64,000 nucleotides of DNA from Polaribacter litorisediminis (GCF_019968605.1 NZ_CP082966.1:2281001-2345000), one strand, 5' to 3'. Positions 44,860 to 54,340 are shown, counted from the first letter of the stretch. Numbers and translations are program-made. Notes: generated by a model from the sequence alone, not told the origin.

Positions 44860-46671
44860 ATGATCGTTTTAAGTACTTTAGATTATGTTTTAATCATCTC
44901 CTTTTTTTTAATCACTTTATTTATCGGAATTTATGTCTCGAAAACATCCGGAAAAGATTCTACTGAATATTTTCTTTCGGGTAGAAATATGCCTTGGTGG
45001 TTGTTAGGTGTATCGATGGTAGCGACTACATTTTCTACAGACACGCCCAACTTTGTAACCGATATTGTGCGTAAAGATGGGGTCTCTGCAAACTGGATGT
45101 GGTGGGCTTTTTTAATCACCGGTTTATTAACTGTTTTTGTATATGCAAAACTTTGGCGAAAATCGAATGTAAAAACTGATATCGAATTTTATGAACTTCG
45201 TTATGGCGGAAAACCTGCACGATTTTTAAGAGGCTTTAGAGCTTTATATTTAGGGTTCCTTTTTAATGTTTTTGCCATGGCTGGTGTAACTTTAGCAGCT
45301 ATAAAAATTGGGAGTATCATGCTAGGACTTGAACCCTGGGAAACCATCGTTTATGCCGGTACGGTTACCGTAATTTTTAGCGCATTAGGAGGCTTTAAAG
45401 GGGTTGTTTATACAGATTTTATTTTATTTTTTACAGCAATGGCGGGTTCTATTGGAGCGGCTTATTATTTGGTAAACTTGCCACAAATTGGTGGTATAGA
45501 AGCTTTAATTGCGCATAAAAACGTTGCTGATAAACTATCAATTTTACCAGACTTTAATGACACAGAAGCTCTTATAACGCTATTAATTATACCGTTAACG
45601 GTACAATGGTGGAGTTCTTGGTATCCTGGAGCAGAACCTGGTGGCGGCGGTTATATTGCTCAACGAATGTTGGCCGCAAAAGATGAAAATCATGCTATTG
45701 GCGCTACTTTTTTCTTTAATATTATGCACTATGCCCTAAGACCTTGGCCATGGATATTGGTCGCATTAGCATCTTTAATTATATTTCCAGATATTGCCAG
45801 TATTCAAGAAGCTTTCCCGAATATTACACAAGATAAATTAGGGAATGATTTAGCATATTCTGCCATGTTAACTAAATTACCAAGTGGTTTATTAGGCTTG
45901 GTTTTAGCCTCTTTAATAGCGGCTTATATGTCTACCATTTCTACACATTTAAATTGGGGATCTTCTTACATCGTTAATGATTTTTACAAACAGCATATAA
46001 AAAAAGAGGCTTCTGAAAAAGAATTGGTTTTGGTTGGTAGAATTTCTACAATTGTCTTAATGCTTTTTAGTGCATTATTTGCCCTATATCTTCAAAATGC
46101 AAAACAACTTTTTGATATTATCATTATGTTTGGCGCCGGTACCGGACTTATTTTTATTTTAAGATGGTTTTGGTGGCGGATAAATGCCTGGAGTGAAATT
46201 TCTGCCATGATTGTGTCTGGAGTCATTTCTTTAATTTTTTCTTCGGAAACTATTACTCAACTTTTTTTTAGTGAACAAGGTTTTTTTCCTGCTTGGGCAA
46301 AACTTCCAATTATTGTATTTAGTACCACTCTTCTCTGGCTTTTGGTAACTTTTATTACCCAACCTGAAAATCAAGAGGTACTCGTTCATTTTTATAAAAA
46401 AACGCAACCTGGTGGACCTGGATGGTCGCGTGTCTTAAAACAACTAAATACTGATGACCTAAAGGTTATTGACCTTCATAAAAAATGGAATGTACCTGCA
46501 GGTATTGTTGCCATGTTAATCGGTTGTATTTTGATATACGGTTGCCTATTTGCTTCTGGGTATTGGATATACAGAGCCTATAAGCACGCAATTATAGCCT
46601 CTATAGTCGTTGTGATCGCTGGTTTCTTTTTAATAAAAGTTTGGCGAAAAATAAAGGCAGATATTTTATAA
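44860..46671 (+). CDS. Sodium:solute symporter (SSS family)
   Basis: The 603-residue protein has about 13-14 membrane helices. The N-terminus contains STLDYVLIISFFLITLFIGI and STEYFLSGRNMPWW, the classical SSS opening. The Na+-site region is GVSMVATTFSTDTPNFV. The central loop WWSSWYPGAEPGGGGYIAQR is characteristic of the Bacteroidota sugar-type SSS subfamily. It follows the nucleotidyltransferase by 50 bp, so it probably imports the sugar that the kinase pair handles. It ends in a short basic tail. Confidence 0.9.
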   Translation: MIVLSTLDYVLIISFFLITLFIGIYVSKTSGKDSTEYFLSGRNMPWWLLGVSMVATTFSTDTPNFVTDIVRKDGVSANWMWWAFLITGLLTVFVYAKLWRKSNVKTDIEFYELRYGGKPARFLRGFRALYLGFLFNVFAMAGVTLAAIKIGSIMLGLEPWETIVYAGTVTVIFSALGGFKGVVYTDFILFFTAMAGSIGAAYYLVNLPQIGGIEALIAHKNVADKLSILPDFNDTEALITLLIIPLTVQWWSSWYPGAEPGGGGYIAQRMLAAKDENHAIGATFFFNIMHYALRPWPWILVALASLIIFPDIASIQEAFPNITQDKLGNDLAYSAMLTKLPSGLLGLVLASLIAAYMSTISTHLNWGSSYIVNDFYKQHIKKEASEKELVLVGRISTIVLMLFSALFALYLQNAKQLFDIIIMFGAGTGLIFILRWFWWRINAWSEISAMIVSGVISLIFSSETITQLFFSEQGFFPAWAKLPIIVFSTTLLWLLVTFITQPENQEVLVHFYKKTQPGGPGWSRVLKQLNTDDLKVIDLHKKWNVPAGIVAMLIGCILIYGCLFASGYWIYRAYKHAIIASIVVVIAGFFLIKVWRKIKADIL

Positions 46672-46823
46672 TACTATCTTAAATTTTTCTTTTAAAAATT
46701 GTTTTTGTATTACAATCATCTTCAAAAAAGCCTCATCAACAGTAAGCGTTCGGTAACTACATGTATTTTTTGCTTCAATTTTGAGGTAAAAATTTATATG
46801 CTATCCAATATCATTTTAGACTT

Positions 46824-46954
46824 ATAATGCCGTAATAAATCGTTTCTCTTTCGCTTACTTTTTATGAAGAAAAATGACCGTAACGAAGGCTGCGCTTATT
46901 GTTTTTTAATTTCAATGAACCAAAAAATAATTCAATTTATTTAAACGGCATTAT
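46824..46954. mobile_element. 131-bp MITE-like element
   Basis: The ends are ATAATGCCGT (46824-46833) and its exact reverse complement ACGGCATTAT (46945-46954). Pairing extends inward through AATAAAT after a 3-bp gap on the right arm. The interior has no coding capacity. No target-site duplication was found, so the call rests on the terminal repeats and the small size. Confidence 0.6.
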
Positions 46955-46965
46955 GCATATAAATT

Positions 46966-47192
46966 CATTGTTGTCCGATAAAAGATAAAAAGACCGCTTT
47001 CGCTGTTAGAATCAAGAACAAAGACTTGATTTTAACTAACTGAAAAACAATATTATTACGATTTTAAATTTTTCGATACATCATAAATTCTAAAGCGTTT
47101 TTAAAAGTAAGGTGTACTACTTTAAAAGCTCCTGAAAATCAATACTATCAATACTTTAAAACACTTTAGCTAATTTTAATCGGACAACACTA
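46966..47192 (+). mobile_element. 227-bp MITE-like element with 9-bp target duplication, copy 1
   Basis: The element starts CATTGTTGTCCGAT and ends ATCGGACAACACTA. The inner 10 bp (TGTTGTCCGAT against ATCGGACAACA) are perfectly inverted and extend through AAA. The direct repeat ATATAAATT flanks it at 46957-46965 and 47193-47201. Copy 2 at 60842-61066 is the same family in the same orientation. It is non-coding, so it needs a transposase supplied in trans. Confidence 0.85.
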
Positions 47193-47308
47193 ATATAAAT
47201 TGGTATAATTTATAAACATATGTAAATAGAATTTACATAAATATCATTTAAATTTGAACGATAACTATACAATCCCCCAGCGCTAGAATATTCAATTGTT
47301 ATTAAAAA

Positions 47309-47336
47309 GGCTTATTTTTACAATAAGTCTTTTTTT
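47309..47336 (+). terminator. Terminator-like hairpin directly abutting a start codon
   Basis: GGCTTATT (47309-47316) pairs with AATAAGTC (47322-47329) at seven of eight positions, followed by TTTTTTT (47330-47336). The ATG of the DUF6122 gene is at 47337, immediately after the T-run. It could end transcription from the symporter side, or the overlap could be a regulatory device. Confidence 0.6.
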
Positions 47337-47642
47337 ATGATAAAATTTACGATTCATTATTCCCTTCACTTTATAGTTCCTTTATTTTTTTCTTATTTCT
47401 TTTTTAGAGAAAAATGGAAAAAGGTTTATATCATTTTTCTATGCTCCATACTCATAGATTTAGACCATTTGTTGGCAACTCCTATTTTTGCCGAAAATAG
47501 ATGTAGTATTAATTTTCACCCTTTGCATTCTTATATGGCTATGGCTGTATACTTTTTGGGATTGTTTTTTAAAAAGACAAGAATAATCTGCATGGCATTG
47601 CTGTTTCACTTACTCACAGACTTTATTGATTGCTACTTGTAA
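47337..47642 (+). CDS. DUF6122-family small membrane protein
   Basis: The 101-residue protein has three to four predicted membrane helices. It keeps DLDHLLATPIF and HPLHSYMAMA, with a terminal HLLTDFIDCY. The Asp/His residues recall the membrane-bound metal-dependent hydrolase (YdjM-like) fold. Function unknown. It begins directly after a terminator-like hairpin and its last 20 bp overlap the end of the convergent flippase gene. Confidence 0.78.
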   Translation: MIKFTIHYSLHFIVPLFFSYFFFREKWKKVYIIFLCSILIDLDHLLATPIFAENRCSINFHPLHSYMAMAVYFLGLFFKKTRIICMALLFHLLTDFIDCYL

Positions 47643-49119
47643 ACCTATTATAAAGCAAGGTTATTTCAGCTGAAATATTCAATTTTATCACTAAAAAGAA
47701 GTATATAAAAGTAATTATAATACTTTTTAAAATAATATTAATTATTGGATGAACAGGGAATTTAAACATGTAAATATCCTGAATAGGAAAATCCCAAAAA
47801 TTAAATAATACGTATAAAACCGCTACTATTAAAATCATTAAGAAGGATTTATTTGTAAATGGTGTTATCGAAAATTTACTTTTTACAAAATACAATTTGA
47901 ATGTATTTGCAACTAAAATTACAATTAAAGAGGCCAAAGCCAAGCCATTTGTACCCAAATCTAACTCATAATAAAAAACTTTATTTAGAAAATAAACTGA
48001 AAAAGCCATTCCTAAACTGAGAGGTAATGTAATTTTATAGAATTTCGAATTATTAATAATGGCGCCATTATTTCCTAAGAATCCATTGTATAATTTAAGA
48101 ATTGAAATCATTAATACGACCAAAGCCCCCCCGGCATATTCTTTAGGAAGCATGCTAAAGAGCTGATTTACATTGGTGTTAATGATTAAAAAGAAAAAGC
48201 CACTAATTAATAATAAGTTTATAGAACTCTTCTTGTATAAGATTGCAACTTCTTTATGATTTTCTTCATTTAAAGTTTTAGACGTTAACGGTTGTAAAAT
48301 ATTTAACATGGCTCTACTTGGTGCCTCAATAAAAGAACCAATAAAAACAGCTACAGAATAATAAGCTGCCTTTGCTAAAGATTCTTTACCCGGAATCATA
48401 AATTTATCTATATCCAAAATAATTGCTCCGGCACTGCCTGCTAAAATAATATAGAAAGAAAAACGGATTATTTCATTAAAATTTTCTGGTCTTTCTAAAG
48501 TAAATTTAGGAAAATATAAACTGAAAGCATAAAACATCATGACTAACATTCTTAAAAAATAAGCACCTGTTAAATAATAGATAAATTCAGCTTTGGTAAT
48601 AAATTCAAGATAAACTGCAAACAGTAAAATCATTACCACAACTCTGTTCCATAATTCTTTTATGATGTTTCCAAAAACGGTTTGAAATTGCACTTTTGCC
48701 CAAGCATAAAAAACTTCAAAATAAGCCGTTGTAAAGGCGACCAAATAAATAACAAAGGTGTACTCTTTTATAATAGGATTTTCTACTGACAAATAATCAC
48801 TAATTTCTTCGTAAAAAAAAGTCCCTAAAAAACCCATGGGAATTGCAATCAATAATGGCAAAAATAATACAGAGGATAAAAATTTATCTTTCTCTATTTT
48901 GGTGAAATAACTAGAGAAAAACTTCACGATAGCATGATGAATTCCGAGAGCAATTAAGGGCATTAATAAATTAGAAGTTGCCAATAAATAGGTAACCAAA
49001 CCATAATATTCATCTTCTAGAAAACGAGTATATAAAAATAAGGTATTGATACCACCAAAGGCGAAACCCAAATAAATAAATATTGTATTTTTAAAAGATT
49101 GCTTTAATACAATTCCCAT
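47623..49119 (-). CDS. Polysaccharide flippase (Wzx/MATE-like oligosaccharide exporter)
   Basis: The 498-residue protein has about 14 predicted membrane helices and starts MGIVLKQSFKNTIFIYLGFA, the classic Wzx opening (a Tyr/Gly-rich first helix). A Gly-rich segment SAGAIILDIDKFMIPGKE sits near the middle. Members flip undecaprenyl-linked oligosaccharides across the inner membrane. It is the last gene of the operon 54008-47623, separated by 1 bp from the glycosyltransferase upstream, and its 3' end overlaps a convergent gene by 20 bp. Confidence 0.9.
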   Translation of the reverse strand: MGIVLKQSFKNTIFIYLGFAFGGINTLFLYTRFLEDEYYGLVTYLLATSNLLMPLIALGIHHAIVKFFSSYFTKIEKDKFLSSVLFLPLLIAIPMGFLGTFFYEEISDYLSVENPIIKEYTFVIYLVAFTTAYFEVFYAWAKVQFQTVFGNIIKELWNRVVVMILLFAVYLEFITKAEFIYYLTGAYFLRMLVMMFYAFSLYFPKFTLERPENFNEIIRFSFYIILAGSAGAIILDIDKFMIPGKESLAKAAYYSVAVFIGSFIEAPSRAMLNILQPLTSKTLNEENHKEVAILYKKSSINLLLISGFFFLIINTNVNQLFSMLPKEYAGGALVVLMISILKLYNGFLGNNGAIINNSKFYKITLPLSLGMAFSVYFLNKVFYYELDLGTNGLALASLIVILVANTFKLYFVKSKFSITPFTNKSFLMILIVAVLYVLFNFWDFPIQDIYMFKFPVHPIINIILKSIIITFIYFFLVIKLNISAEITLLYNRFTSSNQ

Positions 49120-49120
49120 A

Positions 49121-50386
49121 TTATGTCTGTAAACTTTTAATGATGATGGCCAACTCTTTGGTCAGTTGTTTTCTATGATATTTTTCTATATTTTTAGAAT
49201 CTACCCCTAAAAAACCTTCTTTATAGCGATGATACATCGCTTCAATGGCTTCTTTAATTTTTAGTTCGTTGTTATAATCGAGCATAAAACCTGTGTTGGT
49301 TTGCTCTAAAATTTCCTCTAAATCTTTATTGTCTGGACTTATGGCGAATATAGGACGATTTGTTGTTAAATATTCAAATAATTTACCTGTTAAAATACCG
49401 TGAGCATTTTTAATATTCGGAATTAACAATAACAAAACTTGTGCTTTTTGTTGATATTCAATTGCTTTTTTATGAGAAACATACCCAAAAAACGCCGTAT
49501 TTTCTGATAATTTATGAATTTGGATTTCATTTTTTACTTCATCAGAAATATCCCCAATAAAATTTAATTTTAAATCCTTTTTAAAATCAGCATTTTCTAT
49601 ACATATTTTCTGCAATGCACTAAAAAATAATTTTGGGTTGCTTTGTTTTGGCAACAATCCGATATAAGAAATACTAAATTTTTTATCTAGTGCTATCGCT
49701 TTAGAAACCAAAACCTCATTGTCAAAACCATTGGTAATAACCTCTACCCTTTTCGCTTGTTTTTCAAATTCGTTTTTTAAGGAATTACTTACTGTTAAGA
49801 CACAATCTGCATTTTTTAAAATAGTACTTTCTAACTTTTTATTTCTTGTGATGGCAAATTGAGATTGTTTAAACTCTTTGTTATAATACAAATTAGACCA
49901 AGGGTCTCTAAAATCTGCCAACCATTTAACGTTCGTTTTCTGCTGCAATTGATGCGCAATTAAATGCATACTATGAGGTGGACCAGAGCTAATAAGTACA
50001 TCCACTTTATTTTCTTTTAAAAAATTTTCTAGAAATTTAACAGAAGGCCGTACCCAAAAAATCTTCGGATCAGGAACAAAAAAATTACCTCTAATAAATG
50101 ATAAAACTCCACTATTGGTACTATTAGAAACATCTTTTTTTTGTTGCTTTTTTTTCTTCCAAAAAAACAAATCGGTGGGTTCCCAAATAGGTTGTTTTAA
50201 AATCGTTATTCCTTCAGGTATTTCTTTTCTAAGACTGTCATCTTCTTTTGGGTACCTTGCATCATCAACCGTATACACGATAGGTTCAATGCCAAAATTT
50301 TGTAAATATTTAACAAACTTTAACCAACGTTGCACGCCAGAACCGCCTGCAGGAGGCCAATAATATGTAATGATGAGTACTTTCAA
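49121..50386 (-). CDS. Glycosyltransferase, GT-B (family 4-like)
   Basis: The 421-residue protein starts at a TTG (50386) that overlaps the TGA of the upstream gene. Its N-terminus, MKVLIITYYWPPAGGSGVQR, is the acceptor-domain opening of a GT4-type enzyme. A conserved block SSGPPHSMHLIA follows (about 120-131). The donor half contains VLTVSNSLKNEF, ITNGFDNE and, near the C-terminus, GILTGKLFEYLTTNRPIFAI, the Glu-containing nucleotide-sugar loop (E in LFEYL). A surface glycan transferase is the likely role. Confidence 0.9.
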   Translation of the reverse strand: MKVLIITYYWPPAGGSGVQRWLKFVKYLQNFGIEPIVYTVDDARYPKEDDSLRKEIPEGITILKQPIWEPTDLFFWKKKKQQKKDVSNSTNSGVLSFIRGNFFVPDPKIFWVRPSVKFLENFLKENKVDVLISSGPPHSMHLIAHQLQQKTNVKWLADFRDPWSNLYYNKEFKQSQFAITRNKKLESTILKNADCVLTVSNSLKNEFEKQAKRVEVITNGFDNEVLVSKAIALDKKFSISYIGLLPKQSNPKLFFSALQKICIENADFKKDLKLNFIGDISDEVKNEIQIHKLSENTAFFGYVSHKKAIEYQQKAQVLLLLIPNIKNAHGILTGKLFEYLTTNRPIFAISPDNKDLEEILEQTNTGFMLDYNNELKIKEAIEAMYHRYKEGFLGVDSKNIEKYHRKQLTKELAIIIKSLQT

Positions 50387-51573
50387 TTTTGTAAATTATC
50401 GTATAAATGTAGTAGTTTTTTAGCCGTTTGCTCCCAAGAAAATTCATTTCTTACAAATTTCATTCCGTTTTCTCCTAGCCAATCTCTCAAAGAAGGATCC
50501 CTATATAGCTTTAAAACTTGTTTTGTAAAATCATCCACATTTTTTTCTTGATGTACCAAACCTGAATTTGTTTTTTCCACCAATCTTCTTTGAGCGATGG
50601 CATCACTCACTAATAGAGGTTTTCCAAAACTCATATATTGAAAAATCTTGTTTGCATACGCAACGTCATGTTGTAAATTTCTATGCAAAGGAGAAATACA
50701 AATAGCACTAGAAAGTATATAAGATTGAAAAAGAGAAACATTTTGCCATCCTTCAAAATCGACAAAACTTTCAATTTTTAACGCTTTAACTTGTTCTTTT
50801 AAAATAATATCTGTGGTGTTTTTTCCTACAATTACCAATTTTAAATTCGGTATGTAATCTTTTAATTTTTCTACGGATGAAATTGCAGTTTGCAAACCTC
50901 TTCTTATATGCGTATCTCCTAAATATAAAACAACAAACTTATTTTTATATTTTTCAATGATGGATGTATCGACCTTAAAATCTTCAAAAAATGATTTTCT
51001 AATGGTATTGGGTACAAGAACAAATTTATCTTTTTCTGAGGGTAGTCTATTTTGAAGAGTTTCTAAAAACTCTGGAGAAACGGATATTACCTTATCTGCT
51101 TTTAAAATAAATTCTTCTTCTTTTTCCTTCCATTTTTTAGGCGATATGATATACTTTCCAGGGAATTTTTGAAGATGAGGATATAGCTTCATTACCTCTG
51201 GCATATTATCATGCAAATCTAAAACAACTGGTAAATTATATTTTTTATTCGCGTTAAAAACAGCTTGTGCAATTCTAATATCATGAATGTGAATCACTTT
51301 AATCTTCGTTTCTTTTATAAATTGATGAATTTTTTTCTGCATCAAAAAGGTGTAAAAAGGAACTGTATAGGCTAAAGCAGATAATTTAAATTCCGGTAAA
51401 TTAGAAGCGTATCTTTTTACTTGAATTCCGTTTATAATTTCTGATGTTTTCTCATCAGCATATTTTAAACAAAAAAGAAAAACTTCATGACCTGCATTTA
51501 CCAAAGAAACGGCTTCATTTTCTACTCTAGGATCTGGAGGAAATGCAGCATCTAGAATCATTCCTATTTTCAT
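50383..51573 (-). CDS. Glycosyltransferase, GT-B (family 4)
   Basis: The 396-residue protein starts MKIGMILDAAFPPDPRVENE, typical of GT4 acceptor domains, with VIHIHDIRIAQAVF and VLDLHDNMPEVMKLYP. The donor domain has KFVLVPNTIRK, YLGDTHIRRGLQTAISS and IFQYMSFGKPLLVSD with the EX7E-like loop (Gln replaces the first Glu). ATG 51573 overlaps the end of the YfhO-like gene by 4 bp and the next gene by 4 bp, so translation is coupled. Confidence 0.9.
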   Translation of the reverse strand: MKIGMILDAAFPPDPRVENEAVSLVNAGHEVFLFCLKYADEKTSEIINGIQVKRYASNLPEFKLSALAYTVPFYTFLMQKKIHQFIKETKIKVIHIHDIRIAQAVFNANKKYNLPVVLDLHDNMPEVMKLYPHLQKFPGKYIISPKKWKEKEEEFILKADKVISVSPEFLETLQNRLPSEKDKFVLVPNTIRKSFFEDFKVDTSIIEKYKNKFVVLYLGDTHIRRGLQTAISSVEKLKDYIPNLKLVIVGKNTTDIILKEQVKALKIESFVDFEGWQNVSLFQSYILSSAICISPLHRNLQHDVAYANKIFQYMSFGKPLLVSDAIAQRRLVEKTNSGLVHQEKNVDDFTKQVLKLYRDPSLRDWLGENGMKFVRNEFSWEQTAKKLLHLYDNLQN

Positions 51574-54008
51574 GCTTGTTTTTTCTTCTTTTTTTCATCA
51601 TATAAAAACCAGCCCACAGCAACTAATAATAAAAGTATGTAAGAACCTAAAGAAATTAAACCTCCTTTTTGTATCACTTTAGGTTCAAATTTGAATTCAA
51701 TTGTGTGTTCTCCCGCAGGAATTTTCATGCCTCGTAAAACATAATTTACTCTATAATGAGGAGCTAATTTGCCATCAACATAAGCATTCCAACCATTTTT
51801 ATAATAAATTTCTGAAAAAACAGCAAACTGCTCTTTTGTTGTTTTAGATTGATAGGTTAACGCTGTAACATCACATTTTAATAAATTGATAGTCGCCATT
51901 GAATCTTGTTCAAAATTAAATTCAATATTTTCTAAAAAACTACTTTTATCAATAACCGCTGTAGTTTTTGTTTGTAAAGAATCTAACATTTGCATTTCTT
52001 CATTTGCAGAATGTACCACTTTTACATTTTCTACAAACCAAACATTACCATTTATATCCGGATTTTGTTGTACTTGTAATTCACCATTTTTATCAGGCAC
52101 TAAAAAATATTTGGTATTTAACATGTTTAAAACTTCCATGTTATTCTTTGCAATCTGATAATCGAATAACTCTTGATAACGCCCCATTTTTGCCGCATGA
52201 TAACCTCCAATAGACTGATGAAAATAAGAAGTAGAACCATCTTGCATAGGATCTTGCGCAAAGTTGGCTACTCTAAAATGTGTTGTATCTTTTAAAATTA
52301 ACCTATCGGCATTAGTAGCTGTAAATGGTTTTTCTACGCGTCTTGCTGGCTTAAAATCTGTTTCGTTAACATAGTTTTTATTCACTGATATTAAATCGAA
52401 TAAAACAAAAATTAACAAACCAATAATTGCGAATTGTTGTTTTAATTTATTTTTTAAGAAAAACCATAAAACGCCTGCAGATAACAATACTAAGGCTAAT
52501 GATCGCAAAGTATCTACTAGTAACATCGATTTTCTGTCGGCAATAACCGCATCTAAAACCCCATTAATAGCATACTCTTTTTCGATATTTAAATAGGTTG
52601 CATCTCTGATCCCTTCAAACGTAGAAAAACTATGTGCTAATAAGAAACCTGAAAGAATCAACCCTCCGAAAACCAATACCGTTTTTTTTAAGGATGCGAA
52701 TTTTTCTTCGGACGTAATTTTAGAAGAGAAAAATTCTTTTAATCCTAAAACGCCTAAAATAGGCACGCACAACTCTGCAATAACTTGTATCGAAGAAACT
52801 GCTCTAAATTTATTATACAGCGGAATATAATCTATAAAAAAGTTTGTTAATCCTTCAAAATTACGCCCCCAACTTAATAAGATTGAAAATACTGTTGCGG
52901 CAACGAGCCATTGTTTTAGGCGTCCTTTCACAATAAAAATCCCTAAAAAAAATAAAAAGAAAACAACGGCACCTATATAGGCAGGCGCTTCAATAATAGT
53001 TTGATCTCCCCAATATGTAAGCGCTTGTTCTGTAAAATAATCGGCTCCTTTTTTACCCAATTTCGTTTCAATTACCTCATATAAATTAGACTGTTGCCCT
53101 AATTCTTCAACGGTTCCTCCGCCCATAAAACGCGGAATAAATAAATTAAAAGTTTCTAATTTGGCATAGCTAAATTGTGTTATATATTCTTTACTTAAAC
53201 CCTTTACAACTTCTTTTGTGCTTCCATCAGGATTAATTGTGAGTTCAGATTTTCCTCGTGTACTAAAATCGGTGTATTCTTTCATGGCCATCAGCCTAGA
53301 AGCATTTGCACCAACTCCTAAAACAACGGCAGCTATAATAACTGCTGCTTGCCTTATAAAAATAGGTAAAACCTTTTCTTTAATGGCGTTTATAAGTTCT
53401 ACAACTCCTAAAATCAACAAACAAAAACCCAAATAATAAGTCATTTGAATATGATTAGTATAAATTTCTAGTGCCATAGCGATACCAGTAACGATAAAAC
53501 CCAAAACATATTTTTTCTGAAAAACCCATAAAACACCTGCTAAAACTAAAGGCATGTAAGCAATTGCATGGGCTTTTGAATTATGGCCTGGCACGAATAT
53601 GATAATCAAATAGGTAGAAAACCCAAAAGACAGCGCTCCTAAAATTGCCAATCTCCATTCCACTTTTAATGCCATCATCAATACAAAAAAGCTTAAAAAA
53701 TAAAGAAATGTATAATCCGCCGGTCTTGGCAAAAATCGAAGTGCTTTATCTAAAATTCTTACAAAATCATACGGGTAATATGCACTTATTTGATAGGCTG
53801 GCATGCCACTAAAAGAAGCTCCTGTCCAATAAGGTTCTGTATTTTTATCGGCTCTAAAATCATTAATTTCTTTGACCATGCCTCTAAACTGGGTAATATC
53901 TGATTGTGATATTTTTTGCCCTTTTAATACAGGATGAAAATAGATTAACGAGGCTAGTACAAAAACGGCGATTGCAATAGCATAGGGAAATATTTTTTTG
54001 AGTTTCAA
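51570..54008 (-). CDS. YfhO-family multi-spanning membrane protein
   Basis: The 812-residue protein has a dozen or more membrane helices and a soluble C-terminal domain. It starts at a TTG (54008) with MKLKKIFPYAIAIAVFVLAS; no ATG lies nearby. A PMT-like segment SQSDITQFRGMVKEINDFRA follows the first helix, and an adjacent GHNSKAHAIAYMPLVLAG block is typical. YfhO-type proteins resemble GT-C mannosyltransferases and are implicated in glycosylation of lipid-linked polymers. It heads a four-gene operon with overlaps of 4 bp to the next two genes. Confidence 0.88.
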   Translation of the reverse strand: MKLKKIFPYAIAIAVFVLASLIYFHPVLKGQKISQSDITQFRGMVKEINDFRADKNTEPYWTGASFSGMPAYQISAYYPYDFVRILDKALRFLPRPADYTFLYFLSFFVLMMALKVEWRLAILGALSFGFSTYLIIIFVPGHNSKAHAIAYMPLVLAGVLWVFQKKYVLGFIVTGIAMALEIYTNHIQMTYYLGFCLLILGVVELINAIKEKVLPIFIRQAAVIIAAVVLGVGANASRLMAMKEYTDFSTRGKSELTINPDGSTKEVVKGLSKEYITQFSYAKLETFNLFIPRFMGGGTVEELGQQSNLYEVIETKLGKKGADYFTEQALTYWGDQTIIEAPAYIGAVVFFLFFLGIFIVKGRLKQWLVAATVFSILLSWGRNFEGLTNFFIDYIPLYNKFRAVSSIQVIAELCVPILGVLGLKEFFSSKITSEEKFASLKKTVLVFGGLILSGFLLAHSFSTFEGIRDATYLNIEKEYAINGVLDAVIADRKSMLLVDTLRSLALVLLSAGVLWFFLKNKLKQQFAIIGLLIFVLFDLISVNKNYVNETDFKPARRVEKPFTATNADRLILKDTTHFRVANFAQDPMQDGSTSYFHQSIGGYHAAKMGRYQELFDYQIAKNNMEVLNMLNTKYFLVPDKNGELQVQQNPDINGNVWFVENVKVVHSANEEMQMLDSLQTKTTAVIDKSSFLENIEFNFEQDSMATINLLKCDVTALTYQSKTTKEQFAVFSEIYYKNGWNAYVDGKLAPHYRVNYVLRGMKIPAGEHTIEFKFEPKVIQKGGLISLGSYILLLLVAVGWFLYDEKKKKKQA

Positions 54009-54085
54009 GTGCTTAATTTAAAATTTGGAATTGTCTTTTTAATCGATAGAAGGTAGCTTTAAAAGTACATTTTTTTTGGATAATG

Positions 54086-54340
54086 TTAGTCTATTTCTTC
54101 AAAATCTACATATTCACCTACAGAGTTTTTAGTCTGCGATTTACTTCTTGGTGCTTTGTCAATAATCGTTTCTCCTTCTTTTACATTGCTTTTTGGTTGT
54201 TGCTTACCAAATTGCTCTTCTGCTTTTTTCTGCATCGTATCTGCCACTTTTTTCACTAAAAAAGGCGCTAATAATCTCATTATAAATTTAAAAGCGTAAT
54301 AGAATAATATAATAAAAAATAAAGTTTTCAATAAACCCAT
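54086..54340 (-). CDS. DUF4834 small membrane protein
   Basis: The 84-residue protein has one N-terminal membrane helix (LLKTLFFIILFYYAFKFIM), a short amphipathic continuation and a polar tail rich in Lys, Gln and Glu (QKKAEEQFGKQQPKS). A conserved tail VGEYVDFEEID ends it, as in DUF4834 proteins. These genes commonly sit upstream of the YfhO/glycosyltransferase operon in Flavobacteriia. Here a 77-bp gap separates it from the TTG start of the YfhO gene. Function unknown. Confidence 0.8.
   Translation of the reverse strand: MGLLKTLFFIILFYYAFKFIMRLLAPFLVKKVADTMQKKAEEQFGKQQPKSNVKEGETIIDKAPRSKSQTKNSVGEYVDFEEID

Larger units (their letters stand above)
46672..47336. other. 665-bp intergenic interval carrying two MITE-like elements
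   Basis: From 46672 to 46823 a minus-strand frame of 43 codons ends LKEKFKIVL at 46666, overlapping the tail of the symporter gene. It has no N-terminus and no family I can name. The two elements at 46824 and 46966 take most of the rest, separated by 11 bp. Between 47200 and 47308 nothing is seen, and a terminator-like hairpin closes the interval. Confidence 0.5.

Noticed and set aside
46666..46800. 43-codon minus-strand frame ending LKEKFKIVL, convergent with the symporter gene
   Set aside because: No start and no family; it could be a relic but the evidence does not reach a call.
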